A stretch of 64,000 nucleotides of DNA from Caenorhabditis elegans (taxonomy: Eukaryota > Nematoda > Chromadorea > Rhabditida > Rhabditidae), in contig NC_003281.10 in NCBI RefSeq assembly GCF_000002985.6, positions 9,486,001 to 9,550,000 on the forward strand, in the 5' to 3' direction. Within the stretch, counting starts at the first letter, position 1, and every line of letters begins with the position of its first letter. The position numbers were made by a program, and so were the translations under genes. The notes below the pieces were generated by a model that saw only the letters and a list, made by a program, of their open reading frames with translations, had not been told where the DNA came from and searched no databases. Positions 22,108-34,200 of this stretch are shown here, piece by piece.

Positions 22108-23410
22108 ATGTCCGGGGGAGGAAAAGACAGAATCGCGGTTTTCCCGTCTAGAATGTGAGTTTTATAGAAGAAAAACTTGATGGAAATCTAAAAAATAACT
22201 ATTCAGGGCGCAAACCCTGATGAAAACCCGTCTGAAGGGTGCTCAAAAGGGTCATTCTCTGCTGAAGAAGAAGGCCGATGCGTTGAATCTTCGTTTCCGT
22301 GACATTTTGAGAAAGATTGTTGAGGTTTGTTTGAAAATTCTGAGGTGAAACGCTAAAAATCAAATGTTTTCAGAACAAAGTCCTCATGGGAGAGGTTATG
22401 AAAGAGGCTGCATTCTCTTTGGCTGAAGCCAAGTTCACTGCTGGAGATTTCTCTCACACTGTCATTCAAAACGTTTCTCAAGCTCAATATCGTGTTCGCA
22501 TGAAGAAAGAGAACGTTGTCGGTGAGTCATTCGAGAATTTTTATTTTTTCGCGCGATTATATTTTCACTTTTTTCCACATTTTAAGAATAAACTATGAGT
22601 TTCTTTTGGCGTTATCGAGTTTACTTCTCAAAAAACGATAGAATTAGAACGAATTAACTTAAAAGTGCGAAAAAACTAAAAGTCGTGCTGCTGAATTGCG
22701 AGCTGTAAGAGTTCAAATAATTTGATTTTGTCGGAAATTTAACCGTTTTCAGGAGTTTTCCTTCCGGTATTCGACGCCTACCAAGACGGACCAGATGCAT
22801 ACGATCTTACTGGTCTCGGAAAGGGAGGAGCCAACATTGCTCGCCTGAAGAAGAACTACAACAAGGCCATCGAATTGCTCGTCGAGCTCGCCACTCTTCA
22901 AACATGCTTCATCACTTTGGATGAAGCCATCAAGGTTACCAACAGGCGTGTCAATGCTATCGAGCACGTTATCATCCCACGTATCGAGAACACTCTGACA
23001 TACATTGTGACTGAGTTGGACGAAATGGAAAGAGAGGAGTTCTTCAGAATGAAGAAGATTCAGGCTAACAAAAAGAAACTGAAGGAACAAGAAGCTGCTC
23101 AAAAAGCAGTGAGTATCGACTTTTCATTTCTGGGTTTCTCACCTCACACGATATTGAATAATATTATCAGAAAAAAGTCGAAAAGTTTTTACAACGGTTT
23201 TTCATTTTTCCAAATAGAACCGTCATGAAAGAATTGAAAAATGCTGTCACTACAGTGTACCCATAAGAGACGACTTAAAACTAAAAAAGATAAATAAAAT
23301 TTCAGTTGGAAGGACCAGGACCAGGAGAGGACGCAGCACATTCTGAAAATAATCCACCGCGAAATTTGCTTGCATCGGAAGAAGATAACTTGCCAGTCCT
23401 TTTCAATTAA
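22108..23410 (+). CDS. vha-14: V-type H+-ATPase V1 subunit D
   Basis: Exons 22108-22154, 22207-22324, 22374-22521, 22753-23108 and 23306-23410 give 257 aa, the known VHA-14 length. Subunit D forms the central rotor shaft of the V1 sector, coupling ATP hydrolysis to proton pumping. The start [16 protein letters not shown] and the following [18 protein letters not shown] are the conserved N-terminal helix; a second long helix spans about 150-215 ([28 protein letters not shown]). The acidic tail ends [10 protein letters not shown]. The start follows TTTTTCCAG plus seven bases. It acts at the cytosolic face of endomembranes and the plasma membrane. Confidence 0.97.
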
Positions 23411-25474
23411 CCATTTGATTTTCTGATTGCCTCACAATGATTTCTGCTGTAATTTTAATTTTTTCGGATTACGGTAGGAACTCATTTGACCACTAGTCTC
23501 TTATCATTATTTGTAATCAGATCCCCCTTCCTTCCCCTCATCCAACACCCTCCGATGTTCTTCCTGTTTTCTATGTGGTTTCTTCTCGTATAGATTGACA
23601 AACATTCCATTAATTTTCCCGTATGCAAGAACAATCGATTCTGTGAATATGTACTCCAACCATTTTCTTTTAAAACTTAAAAATTCCTAACATTTTCCTG
23701 CTTCCATTTTCCATTTAGACTCGTGATGTTATCGTAGTAAAGGTTTGTAAATGAAATCTTCAGTAAATAAGAATTTCCACCGCGGTAAGTTGTTTCCTAA
23801 TTATTTATTTGTTCAGAAAAAGAGCCGTTATTGAATTATGTCGTCGTCGACTGAAAGTGACACTGTGAGCAAGAGAAGAGCCATTTATAATTGCGTTTTT
23901 GGAAAGTGGTTTGAGTGGTGTCGTGTGGTCTAAAATATTGAAGATACGAAAATTAAAGTGTGAGAGACGGAGAGGCTCGTTATTCGTGTGAAGAGCCCTT
24001 CTATTCACAATTTGTTCGGCAGAACATTTTCCTTGCCTATTCTCTAAATTTCGATATGGGTTTCTATGTAATGTCATCTTCTTGAAATTCTGAATTTGTA
24101 TTAGTGCACTTAGATATGGGGCGGATTCTTAATTAAGATTAATTAAATACCACTTAAAAAATTTTCAATTTTTTAATTTTCAAAAAGTTTCATAAATTTC
24201 TTAATTTATTTTTTTATAATCCATTAATCCTCTTCACTCACTCTGTTTGTGCTCTTCTTCTACTCATTCTCATCCTTCTTTTTGGCCCTTCAATGACATA
24301 TCCCATTTCGGTTTCCCTTCCTCTTTTTCTCTTTTTCTCTTCTACACTTCTGCCTCTTTTCGTCGGTTTCTCTCACTCTTTCAGGCATTTGACTGACGTT
24401 TTTAAATGTGGCTCTTGCTCATTGAGCATCTCGCTCCACGTTACATATAATTTGCTGAAAAGTGAGCTATAATAGTTTCTTACAATTTTTGATAAGTTTT
24501 ATTTCTCAAAAAAAATAGAAAACTTGTTTGAACAGTTCATAGAAACCTAAATATCACTTTCTTATTTAATTGAAATTGTGAGCCTAAATCTAAATTTAGA
24601 AATTTCAAATTCGTATAGCTGAATTTTCTGATTTCAAGTATCTTTGTTTTGGTTCCAAAAACTCTCATTTGGGTAATGAGCACAACACTGAGCGAGTAAA
24701 AGTAACGAGCACAACCCAAAAAAAACATTTTTTTTCAAAGTTTTGGTAAATTGCCACATTTTCAAAAAATGAGATTCGAACCCGTAGAATGTTTGATTAC
24801 GAGCTGATTGAAACGCAAATTAATTGTTACAATTTTATTTATTTTTTAATTGAGTTTCAATTTTATGTAATTAAAGTTTAAAGGGGTTCTACAGTAATCC
24901 TCGAAATTATTCAAAAATCCCACATTTCGGGAAAATTTTGAAATTTTTGGTCGACTTACAAAATTATTAACTTGGCCACTTTTTGTCAAAAATTAAAAAA
25001 TTGTTTTGAAAGGTTTTACCATGATATCTTGGCATATTAGAACTTGTAAAGATAATTTCCCTTTAGATAAAGAAAAGTTTTTAATGCCCTTTTATTTTCT
25101 TTACTTTAAAATTGTATTGTTTCGGATTTCATGTTCCTGTCAAAAACACAAAAACAACAAAGAATTGATTTTAGGCGCGCGACTCTCTTGACAGATTCGG
25201 GAGACACAGACGGTTAGGAGTCTCTCGTTCGTGTTCATTTCTTCTCTCATTCGTTCATATTGCTTCGGCCGAAGCCTTCGGGATAGAGTTGCCACCTCGT
25301 GATAATCAAAATTGGCTTTACCCGTTTTGAATGTTATTGGCAATAATTGTGATCTTTGAATAATCTCAGTTTTGACCCAATTATATTATTTTTAATCTTA
25401 AAATCATGCGTAAAACTTCGTGTACATAAATACTCAAGAAAAATTTTAAAAATTGAAAATTAATTTCAGGAGAC
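23411..25474. other. Intergenic: vha-14 3' UTR and cytochrome b561 promoter
   Basis: No supported gene. A strongly pyrimidine-rich stretch (about 24235-24385) with CTCTTTTTCTCTTTTTCTC-type runs may be promoter or an outron. A family C repeat lies near 24730-25050. The ATG at 25475 is preceded by TTAATTTCAG, a good trans-splice acceptor. Confidence 0.5.
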
Positions 25475-26785
25475 ATGTCGCTCCTCTTCGATCCGGGGTT
25501 TGTTATCCTTCGGGAGGACCAAAGTGTGAAACTCTTCAACATAATTCTCGTTATGTCTCAAGTATTCGGAGGGCTCGCCGTTCTTCTGGTTACCATTTGG
25601 ATGAGCAAGTTTGAAAGTGGATTCGCATGGAATGAGGATCCTGATAAGGAATTCAACTATCATCCGACTTTTATGATTATGGGAATGGTTTTCCTTTTTG
25701 GAGAGGCTCTTCTCGTTTATCGTGTATTCCGTAATGAAAGAAAGAAATTCAGTAAAACTCTTCATGTTATTCTTCATTCGTGTGTTCTTGTCTTCATGCT
25801 TATGGCACTTAAAGCAGTTTTTGACTACCATAACCTTCACAAGGATCCATCTGGAAATCCAGCACCAATTGTCAATTTGGTTTCTTTACATTCATGGATT
25901 GGCCTATCCGTTGTCATTCTCTACTTTGCACAATACATCGTCGGATTCATCACCTACTTCTTCCCGGGAATGCCAATTCCGATTCGTCAACTCGTTATGC
26001 CATTCCATCAAATGTTCGGTGTGCTCATCTTCATTTTTGTCTCGATTACTGTAGCCATGGGAATTTCGGAAAGAGCAGCATGGAAGCATACGTAAGATTT
26101 ATGTTATTATTACGGAGACGCTAAAATTTTCGATTTTTTTGCCGGTCTCGACACGACAAATTTATTAATACGAAAAGGCCGTGGGCCTTTAAAGAGTACT
26201 GTAATCTCAAACCCTGCAGAATTTTTTTTCACGGCAAACCGGCAAACTTAATGTGATTTTACTGTGAAAAATCGATGTAAATTCCGCAACAAGAAGTCAC
26301 ATAAATTTTTGCATTTGACGAACAATTGTCGTGTCGAGACCGGATACCGTATTTTTTAGCGCAAAAATCGTAAAATTTCGAGAAAAAAGAAGAAAATTTA
26401 TATCAAAAAAATCGCTGGAAAAATTGACTTTTTTTTGGATTCAGGGTTGGAATTCAGTTATAATGATTCAGCTTAATCTGAAACAAAAAACTTTTTCTAC
26501 GAAAACGCTCACTTTTTTTGAAAAAAGCGTTATTTTTTCACCAAAAAACAAGTAATTCCAAGATCTAAAAGTTAATATATTTAAATAAATTATTTTTTCA
26601 GTTGCTGGACTAAAGAAGGTCAAATGTGTGCTCAACAAGCAACATCTTCATTCGTCGGAGTCTTCACTTTCCTATACACTGTCTGTGTTCTCCTTCTTGT
26701 ATTGAATCCACGTTGGAAGCGTCAATCACTTCCTGAAGAAGAAGGACTTCATCATTTGACTTCCAGTCATTCCATGTCTGATTAA
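25475..26785 (+). CDS. Cytochrome b561-type transmembrane electron carrier
   Basis: Exons 25475-26091 and 26602-26785 give 266 aa with six membrane helices. The family moves electrons from cytosolic ascorbate across a membrane to monodehydroascorbate or ferric iron through two b hemes. Candidate heme histidines sit in the usual contexts: YHPTFM, KTLHVILHS, SLHSWIG and PFHQMFG. The last helix (VFTFLYTVCVLLLVLN) is followed by a basic then acidic tail. The length is normal for the family. I recall this locus as F55H2.5 but give no symbol. The single intron carries a family A element. The start is the first ATG after the acceptor. Confidence 0.93.
26128..26385. repeat. Inverted-repeat element, family A, copy 5
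   Basis: In the b561 intron. The left end has GCCGGTCTCGACACGACAAA; the right end has TTGTCGTGTCGAGACCGG then TACCGTATTTTTTAGCGC. The intron (510 nt) is longer than the element, so other sequence is present too. Confidence 0.85.
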
Positions 26786-27890
26786 TTGTCTTCTGGGTGT
26801 CGAAAAATCTAAAATTTTCATTTTTTCGAATAATTTTTTAATGTCTGTTTAGTTTTTTGAACATTTTGTTTTCGGAAAATCGAAAATTTTTCGACGACAC
26901 CCTTGCTCCCAGTGACCAGGAATGGGTGGCGATTCTACAAAATTACCTATTGCACCATGTTGTTCCAACATTTTCATCAAAAATTTGTGTCGCACTATAG
27001 AGAATCACATGATTTATCTGGAATTTACAATAATTTCATCTAAAAACTGATAAAAAATGGCCTAAAAGTTGCCAATTGCCGGAAAACAAAACTCGTTAAT
27101 TCGGTAATCCGCAATCGAGAATTTTCAGGCCCTTTTTGGTAACTTTTTAGCAGAAATTATTGTTTTTTTTAGATAATGTTGGAAAAACATGGCGCAATAA
27201 GTAATTTTTGTAGAATTGTCGCCTATCCTTGCCCCGTTGTCCCATATCCCCCGTATTTATTTATTTCTACAATTTTACGATCTCATCTCTCCATGTTCAC
27301 TAATTGCCTAATCAAATTTCTATCTGAATGCATCGAGCCTATATAAATTCAGAAATAAATATTTATGCACCTGTTAAAACCGAAGTTAAAATGCAAATGA
27401 AACAAAAAATTGGGCTGAAAGTTAAATAACCGTAAAATAAATAAGTATTATAAAATCGGGGAGAAATAAACGAATAACCAGTACTAGAATTGATACAAAT
27501 ATACAGTTACATATTGTAGTGAGATAATACACATTTTAAGAGATCGAATAGTAATAATGAGAATGTTATATGACAAATTAAATGTCTCCTTGACTTGAAA
27601 GTGACCGCATTCTTTTCTGTCGTCGACGTGGAGAAAGAACTGGAATTTGTGATCTTTGTATCTTTTACTTTTAGTTATTCAAAACATATATATCAAAACA
27701 AACACTCGAATTAAGGCCAATTTATTCAATTAACTAAAGGTTGACTGAGAGAATGAGGAAGTTCCTTATGATTTATTTCATGTTTTTCAGTGCGCCTAAG
27801 ACATAAAACATGTGATTATGGATGGTATAAATTCAGAGGAAATGTTCAATATTTTCAAATTATTCACTTGAAAACTTCAACTTGGCAATA
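26786..27890. other. Intergenic between b561 and the small peptide gene
   Basis: Holds the b561 3' UTR, an inverted repeat (26928-27225) and, just before the next gene, a TATA-like GGTATAAATTCAG near 27822. No further exon is supported. Confidence 0.5.
26928..27225. repeat. Inverted-repeat element
   Basis: GGCGATTCTACAAAATTACC at the left mirrors TTTTTGTAGAATTGTCGCC at the right, and the adjoining blocks GCACCATGTTGTTCCAACAT and ATGTTGGAAAAACATGGCGC also pair. It is about 298 bp, AT-rich inside, with no coding capacity. Confidence 0.75.
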
Positions 27891-28549
27891 ATGAGAATTG
27901 TATCTTTCGTAAGTTTAAAAAAATTATTTTACCTAAAGGTGACCCCAAAAGGTTAATTTAAAATTTCGAAAAAAAAAACGTCCTAATTCTAGCTAAAACA
28001 TCAATTTTGGACAATCTTTCCGTGTCGCAGCAGCCGGAATTTAGGTTTTTTTTTTAATTTAATTTTTTTTAAATGTCTCACAATATTTTTGTTAATTTAG
28101 AATTTTTAAATTTGAATACCTTTCGGATTTAATTATACCGAAAGGAACTAAAAATCGAAAAATGTGCAAATAGAACAATAATAAATGTATAAAAAAATTC
28201 CCGGCCATTGTAACACAAAAAAAGAAAATCCGGAATTTTAGCTAAAATTAACATATTTTCGAAATTTTGAACGCAATAAAAATTTTTGAGAAATTTTTCA
28301 AGTTTCGTTATGAAATCCGATTTTTTTCTGGTAATTTTGAGTTAAAAAACATTAGCCTTAATCTATAAAAAATAGTTCTTATTATTAAATCAATTTCAGA
28401 TGTTGGTTGTTCTTATTTCAATGCTCTTTATCAATGAAATAATGGCACAAAGTACTGGAAAAGGATGTAAAGTTCCTTCACAATGCAAACCTCGTAAAGA
28501 TTTTGATCATATTTGTTATCACGGAGTTTGCCATTATTACCCTAATTGA
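27891..28549 (+). CDS. Small secreted cysteine-rich peptide, 55 aa
   Basis: A six-codon exon (27891-27908, MRIVSF) followed by GTAAGT joins in phase to 28400-28549 after CAATTTCAG. The product is 55 aa. Residues 1-22 form a signal peptide (MLVVLISMLFINEIMA after the first six), leaving a mature peptide of about 33 residues with four cysteines at 29, 35, 45 and 50 (C-x5-C-x9-C-x4-C) ending CHYYPN. A TATA-like box lies about 70 bases upstream. The cysteines could form two disulfides. I do not recognise a family; defence or signalling roles are possible but unproven. The stop is only 21 bases from the end of the convergent zinc-finger gene. Confidence 0.7.
27990..28215. repeat. Partial repeat copy in the peptide gene intron
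   Basis: CTTTCCGTGTCGCAGCAGCC closely resembles TTTTCCGTGTCGCAACGGCC in the unc-16 intron element near 60948, suggesting one family. A weak mirrored block CCGGCCATTGTAACAC occurs near 28201. Confidence 0.5.
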
Positions 28550-28570
28550 ATCAATTGTAGCAATTTTTCT

Positions 28571-30247
28571 TCAAGAAAATAAAATAATCTTACTCGATGT
28601 TTTCTCAGTCGTCTTTTCCACTGTATTTGCTTTCAGCATAAGCCAATTCGCTTTAATTTCATTTTCTCCATATTCGTACTCGACATTTGCTCGTTTCGAC
28701 TTTTCTACAAACATCACACTTTCTCGTGATTTTCTTTGATTTCTTTTCAAAGCCGCTTCCTGACGTTCGGCTCGTAATCGAGCATTCAAAACAATTCTTT
28801 CCATTGTTTGAGTAATTCCTTGAGTTCGAGCCTTATTGCGATGTTCATCGGTTCTTTCGTGCTGAAAAATCAAGTTTTAAATGTTCAATTTTCTATAAAT
28901 TCACGATTTTTTGTTTTTTTTCTCTCTTGTGGAATTTCTGAATTTCTGAATATTTCGATTTTATAAAATCTCCTCAAAATTTCGAATTTCTCTATTCTTA
29001 CATCTTTCCTGTCTCCAAGAATCGTTTTTTGGCAGAACTGACAATAATTATCTCGTTCATCAAATTTGAAAGTCTTCTTAGATGGCTCATATTTTCCCTT
29101 CAAAAATGAATCGTATTCTCGTTGCCTGAAATAATTGCATTTACATATAAATAGAAGAAAAACAATTTACTAAATACCTTCTTTCCACAAGTGACGATTC
29201 TGCTGCTTTAAAAATTGAAAATCCTGTGTCTCTTCCAGAATAAACAATTGAAAATGATTCTTTCGAGACATTCCGAATTTCTGGTCTTTTTCCAGGAACA
29301 TCAATTCTTAGAAAACATCGTTCTTCCTTCGGCCGACTCGACGTCTGATCACTGCTGACACGTGGCATTCTTGGCACAAGTCTCGGAGTCGTTCGTTCAA
29401 TTTTTGCACTATTCTCCCGGCCGAATGATGGTTTTCCACGAATTGTACTATTTGATGTAGTTGCTGATGTCGTTTTTCCTTGGCGATCCAGCCATGTATT
29501 CATTTGATTTAAAAATCTTTCCGGTGTTCTGACCTGAAAATATTGGAAAATTTAAAGAATTAGGGGGAAGTCGAAAAATTTCAAAATTTAGTTTTTTAGT
29601 TGCTAAAAATTGAACATTTTATTTTATGATTTTTTTTTTTTGAAAAAAAGCGTTATTTCCAATATGTCTCATCAAACAACTTGTCTTATTCCATTTTTTT
29701 GAGAAATTTGTTTGCCCACTTAATTTATATAATTTTTTGCTGTTAATTTCTGAAAGAACAGTAATTTTCAAATTTGTCAACCAAATTTTTAATTTTTTTG
29801 GGTTTTTTGGCGATTTTCTTACTTTAATATTTCTGTTCACTGCTTGTCGAAGAAGTGCGGGCATTATTTTGAGCATCTGAAATTTGATTAATTTATTTAT
29901 TTTTAATTTTACCAGTAAAAGTGTACCTTTTCATTTTTAAAAAGAGGGTCATCTTTCTTTGCTTTTTCTAATTTTTGAGCCATCGGGTGATCGGAGATGA
30001 CACATTGTGGGGAAGCATCATCAAATGAATCAATTATTGTAGCACCAGAAATATGTAATCCTTCTGCCACGTTTGTTCGTAGAATACGATTTTCAATTTC
30101 GAGCAGAAATGATCTTCCCTGAAATTCATAATTTTGTTTTTTTTACTTTAAATATTCTCTCACAATGAGCGGTTTTCCTTTTTCATCATTTTGTCCCTCA
30201 TTCGGAATTCCTCTACTCGTTGATTGTCGTCTCCAATCACTCGCCAT
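28571..30247 (-). CDS. Protein with a Dbf4-type zinc finger
   Basis: Exons 30164-30247, 29928-30118, 29178-29528, 29002-29125 and 28571-28861 join in phase to about 346 aa. A zinc finger is split by the last intron: YCQFCQKTILGDRKD then HERTDEHRNKA, i.e. C-x2-C-x10-H-x5-H followed by Arg. That spacing and the YC/HR context fit the Dbf4-type finger better than classical C2H2. Upstream lies TPERFLNQMNTWLDRQG and FLRIDVPGKRPEIRN, which could be remnants of Dbf4 motifs N and M. If so it would activate CDC-7 kinase, but this is inference. The join into exon 3 uses an acceptor at TTTTCAGGTCAG; the nearer AG breaks phase. The basic C terminus is coiled-coil-like. Confidence 0.7.
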
Positions 30248-31291
30248 TCTATGAAAAACAAATTTAATTATAAGAGAGAAAAAGCTTTAAAGTCTCTCAT
30301 TTTTAGAGGACAATTACATTTTTATAATTTTTTTGTTCATCAACATGAACAAAATCGGATAAAATTTTTTATGGTTTAAAACATTTAACAAAAAAAATGC
30401 AAAAACAAGAAAATATAATTTTCTACTGCTAAAAAAATAAAATGGACACAATTTTCAGTTTTTGCAACTTTTTTTCTTAAATAATGGAAGTTATATATTT
30501 TTTTTCTGACAAATTGGAAAAAGCGATACTCTTGATTAACAAATTCATATTTTTGTTCACAAGATATTTCAAAATATTTAAAGAATGAAACTTTAAGTTT
30601 TCTGAAAATTTTAGAACTGAAACAAAAAATAGATTTTCAGATTTTATTATTGGAGAAAGAACAAAACAATAAACATTTTATAACAGTTGATTGGAAAATT
30701 TAAAAAAAAACGAAAATTCATACTAAACTACAAGGCTTTGAATCCTAAGGCAAAAAAACAGGTAACGAGGAGAACAAACGCATCAGTGTAACAAAAGATG
30801 GAGTGTACTCGGATTATCAGAGATGTATATTTTTTAAATGATTAGTTTTTCGATGGACACTCGTGTCAGAACGACAGTCATAACATGTATGAAGGAAATG
30901 GGTTACAGATAGATGGAGAAGACAATGAAAACGGGAACATGTGATTGATTAAGTTGTGGGAAATGAGGGAAATGCTCCTGAGCAAATTTGAAAATTTCAG
31001 GCTGATTTTTGGAATTGAGCAAATGTTTTTGGTTATCAGAGAAAGAAACGGTGCAATTATCTCATATAATTATTTCAAAAAAGCAACGAAAATGCGGTCA
31101 CGGTTTTCTAACAAAAAAAAAGTTATTTACTAAACTGATATCTACACCTAAAAAAACAAAACAAAAAGAAACAAAAACTGATCTATATGCTATACACTAT
31201 TAAAAACTAAAATAATCAACGAACAAGTAATTCTAAATTTTTTGAAATTTGATAAACAACTTCCAAAAAATTGGGTGATATCTAATCAATT
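30248..31291. other. Intergenic: zinc-finger gene promoter and clu-1 3' UTR
   Basis: AT-rich DNA with no supported exon on either strand. It must contain the promoter of the minus-strand zinc-finger gene (near 30250-30500) and the clu-1 3' UTR (near 31000-31291). Confidence 0.5.
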
Positions 31292-34200
31292 CTAATCGAG
31301 AGTCTCATTGTCAAGCTGAGCAGCAACATCTGTAGTCTTGCTCTCTTCAGTCGTCCCATTTTGCTGTTTTCCGAGAGAAGACAATCCAGGAACACCAATG
31401 ATCAGTATTCCGTTGATGATGTTTAAGGTATCAAATAGAGAGGTAACTGTTGGAGGTTGAGCCTATAAAAATATTGCGATTTTTTTGCTATTGTGAAAAT
31501 TTAATATTACCTGGAACAATTCAGTAATGTTTGTACTATTGTCAAGTTTCAACATTTTCTTTTGGAATGTAACAGCTTGTTGAGTAAGCGTGCGAAGATA
31601 TTCACTCGATTCGTTGACTCTTGGGTGATTTGGTCCATAGAGTTCGGAATAAATAGCGAATGTTTCCTTTTCAGCAACTAGAGCAGCTCGGAAATCTCCA
31701 CGAGCCGCATGTGTTCGGGCAATCAAATTGGAAATCAATCCAGTCTTCAGCTTTCTCGGTTCTCCAATAGTTTTTGTGATAGCATCAGCCGATTGCAAGT
31801 ACTTCAAAGCTGTGTCGAACTCTTGAACAGTGAACAAAATGAGTCCAATGTTGGCATCAATTTGAGCCATTACAGGATGTTTCTCTCCAAATACGAGATT
31901 CATGAGATATCTCGCACGGTACAATGGACGAAGAGATCCAGGAATGAGAAGTGCTCCAAATGCGAAATGGGCCAAATTGATCTGAAAAATGTTCAATGTC
32001 ATTGCAGAAAAATTCCCTTTATTTTGTTCTCATTGTTCTTCAAGTTTATCGAAAAACAAAGATGATAAAACATATTTAATGCAGATGATTTTTTATTAAT
32101 AGTACTTACATATTCAATAATGGTATTTCCTGCATCCAATCCAATCAACCGTTCGCTCATGACCGCTGCCTTATGCTGGTTGTTCAAAGCCTGAAAATTA
32201 TACGGCATTGGTTTTATATATTACAATTTCCAATGTATTCAGTGTTCATGCGGCTAAATTGTTTTAAAAACCAAAATAACTAATGATAAGACACTTACAT
32301 CTCCAGTTTCTCCAAGAACGTGGGACAATCTTGCAAGAGCTCTCAAACATTGTGGCATATCTGGATGCATTACACCATAGACAAGTGTCATGAGATTTAG
32401 TGATTCGCCAATACACTCGTAAGCTTCTCGGGAGGCACCAATAGACATCGCTTGTTGTCCACGAATGAACATTTTCTTAGCATCAGCAGTGAATGGTTCA
32501 TGATGCTTGATGATTGGGAAGAAGTTGATGATGTCATCTTCAACGAAAATTGATGTTTTCTTTGCAGTAGAGTTATCCAATTGGTAATCTCTTGCTACGA
32601 GCTGAACTCCCATGACTTTGCAAATGCGGCGGAAAAGAGCAGTTTTTTGGATATCATGCAATTCGGTGAACTTTTCAAGGGAGTCGGCCTCAATCGGGTA
32701 TCCATAATAGCTGGCAGAATCTTCACGGATACTATTCCAAAGTGCTGATGTGGTTAACGAAGACCAGGCAGATGTAACTCGTTTCTTGCCGTTCTTCTTA
32801 TTGGCTTTCTTCGCAACGTTCGCAGCAATAGGGCTTGGATCCAAAACTACAGAGAATAGGCAGTTGAGAATGTGAGATGTACTTGCGGAGAGTTGATCAG
32901 CAGTAATTTGAACATTGATCTTGCGGATGACATGCTTTGCAGATCTAGCAACGATATCCGAAAGAACAAGTGGACGAGCAAATGAGACGCTGTTTTCAAG
33001 ACGTTTTCCAATTTCTCCTAAATAGCGAATATTGATACCATTGATGTGCATAATGTCAGCAAGATTATCTCCATCAATTGGTTGCACAACGCAATCTTTC
33101 AAGTTCTGAACAAGCTCTGGAATCTTCTGGGTAAGGAGGAAATCTGCGGCATCCACAACAACACGGCGTTGTCGTTCAAGGTTCTCTGTTGGTGCATGTT
33201 TGACATTTGATGAGAAACAATCCGGATTGAACTTCATAACATAGCGATCTTCATAAATAGAATGAACAACTGCACAAGCTTCCTTGATAGCATCTTGAAC
33301 GACTTTGTTTTTGGCTTCAAACTCCTTATCTTCGCTGATGGCCATAAAGAGTAGTGATAGTTCAGTTTCTGCTTCGGCTGAAAAATAAAAATAATTTGAT
33401 TAAGAAAAGTTTTGTACGAAATGATTACCTGCTTGCTTAATCAAAGTTTCATCATTTTTCTCTTTTGACTCGGTAATCAGATCACGGATCTTCTTTGCAG
33501 TTAACTGGATGAAAGTGACCAATCTAGACTCACAGAACGCATCAATTAGTTCACGGCGGAGAGCCGAAAGCTTGTGCGGGAATTTTCGTGGATATCCCAG
33601 TGTTTTAGCGGCCTCAGAGACCTCTGCGTCATCGAGATAATGAACATCTGGAGGCATTGAACGAAGAAGGTCCAAAACGTATTTTCTACCATCGTTTCCA
33701 ATTATTCCCTTAGCTTCGTAGCTTGTATAAAGCTTCAACTCTTCCTTAACTCCGTCTTTCTCGCTGATAACGGTGTGAGGCAGCATTTTCAGTTTGTGAG
33801 CAGCATCCTCGAGCAGTTCGTGATACTTTTCATCAGAGACGACAGTTTTTCCAAAGTCTATCGATCCATACACAACAGATTGTTCTTGCTCGCGTTCCAA
33901 AATTCCTGGTATGATGGATTGTGCAGTCACACGATATCCTCGATAATCGAAAATTGCCATTCCTAGAGTGTTGAGTTTTGGATCATCAAGAGTTGCAAAT
34001 GCCCGCACTCCTTGAAGATCGGTCGATGTAGCAGCAAAAGCAGCAGCGTCTCCTCCAAGCTCCTTATAATGATCTCTGACGTCAAATCCGAGACTGAAGA
34101 AGATATTGTTCCAAATGTACATATGAGTTTTCTTGTCCTCTCCTGGGTTTATAGCCAATATATTTCCATCAAGAATAGATTGAACACCTCTCGCAGCAGC

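Noticed and set aside
24773-24800. GATTCGAACCCG, resembling a tRNA B box
   Set aside because: No matching A box or acceptor-stem pairing upstream at the right distance; it lies in a family C repeat.
29619-29876. Extra exon (MLKIMPALLRQAVNRNIK) in the zinc-finger gene
   Set aside because: Good acceptor, but including it breaks phase with exon 2 and creates an early stop; skipping it to the acceptor at 29529 keeps phase. It could still be an isoform with another upstream exon.
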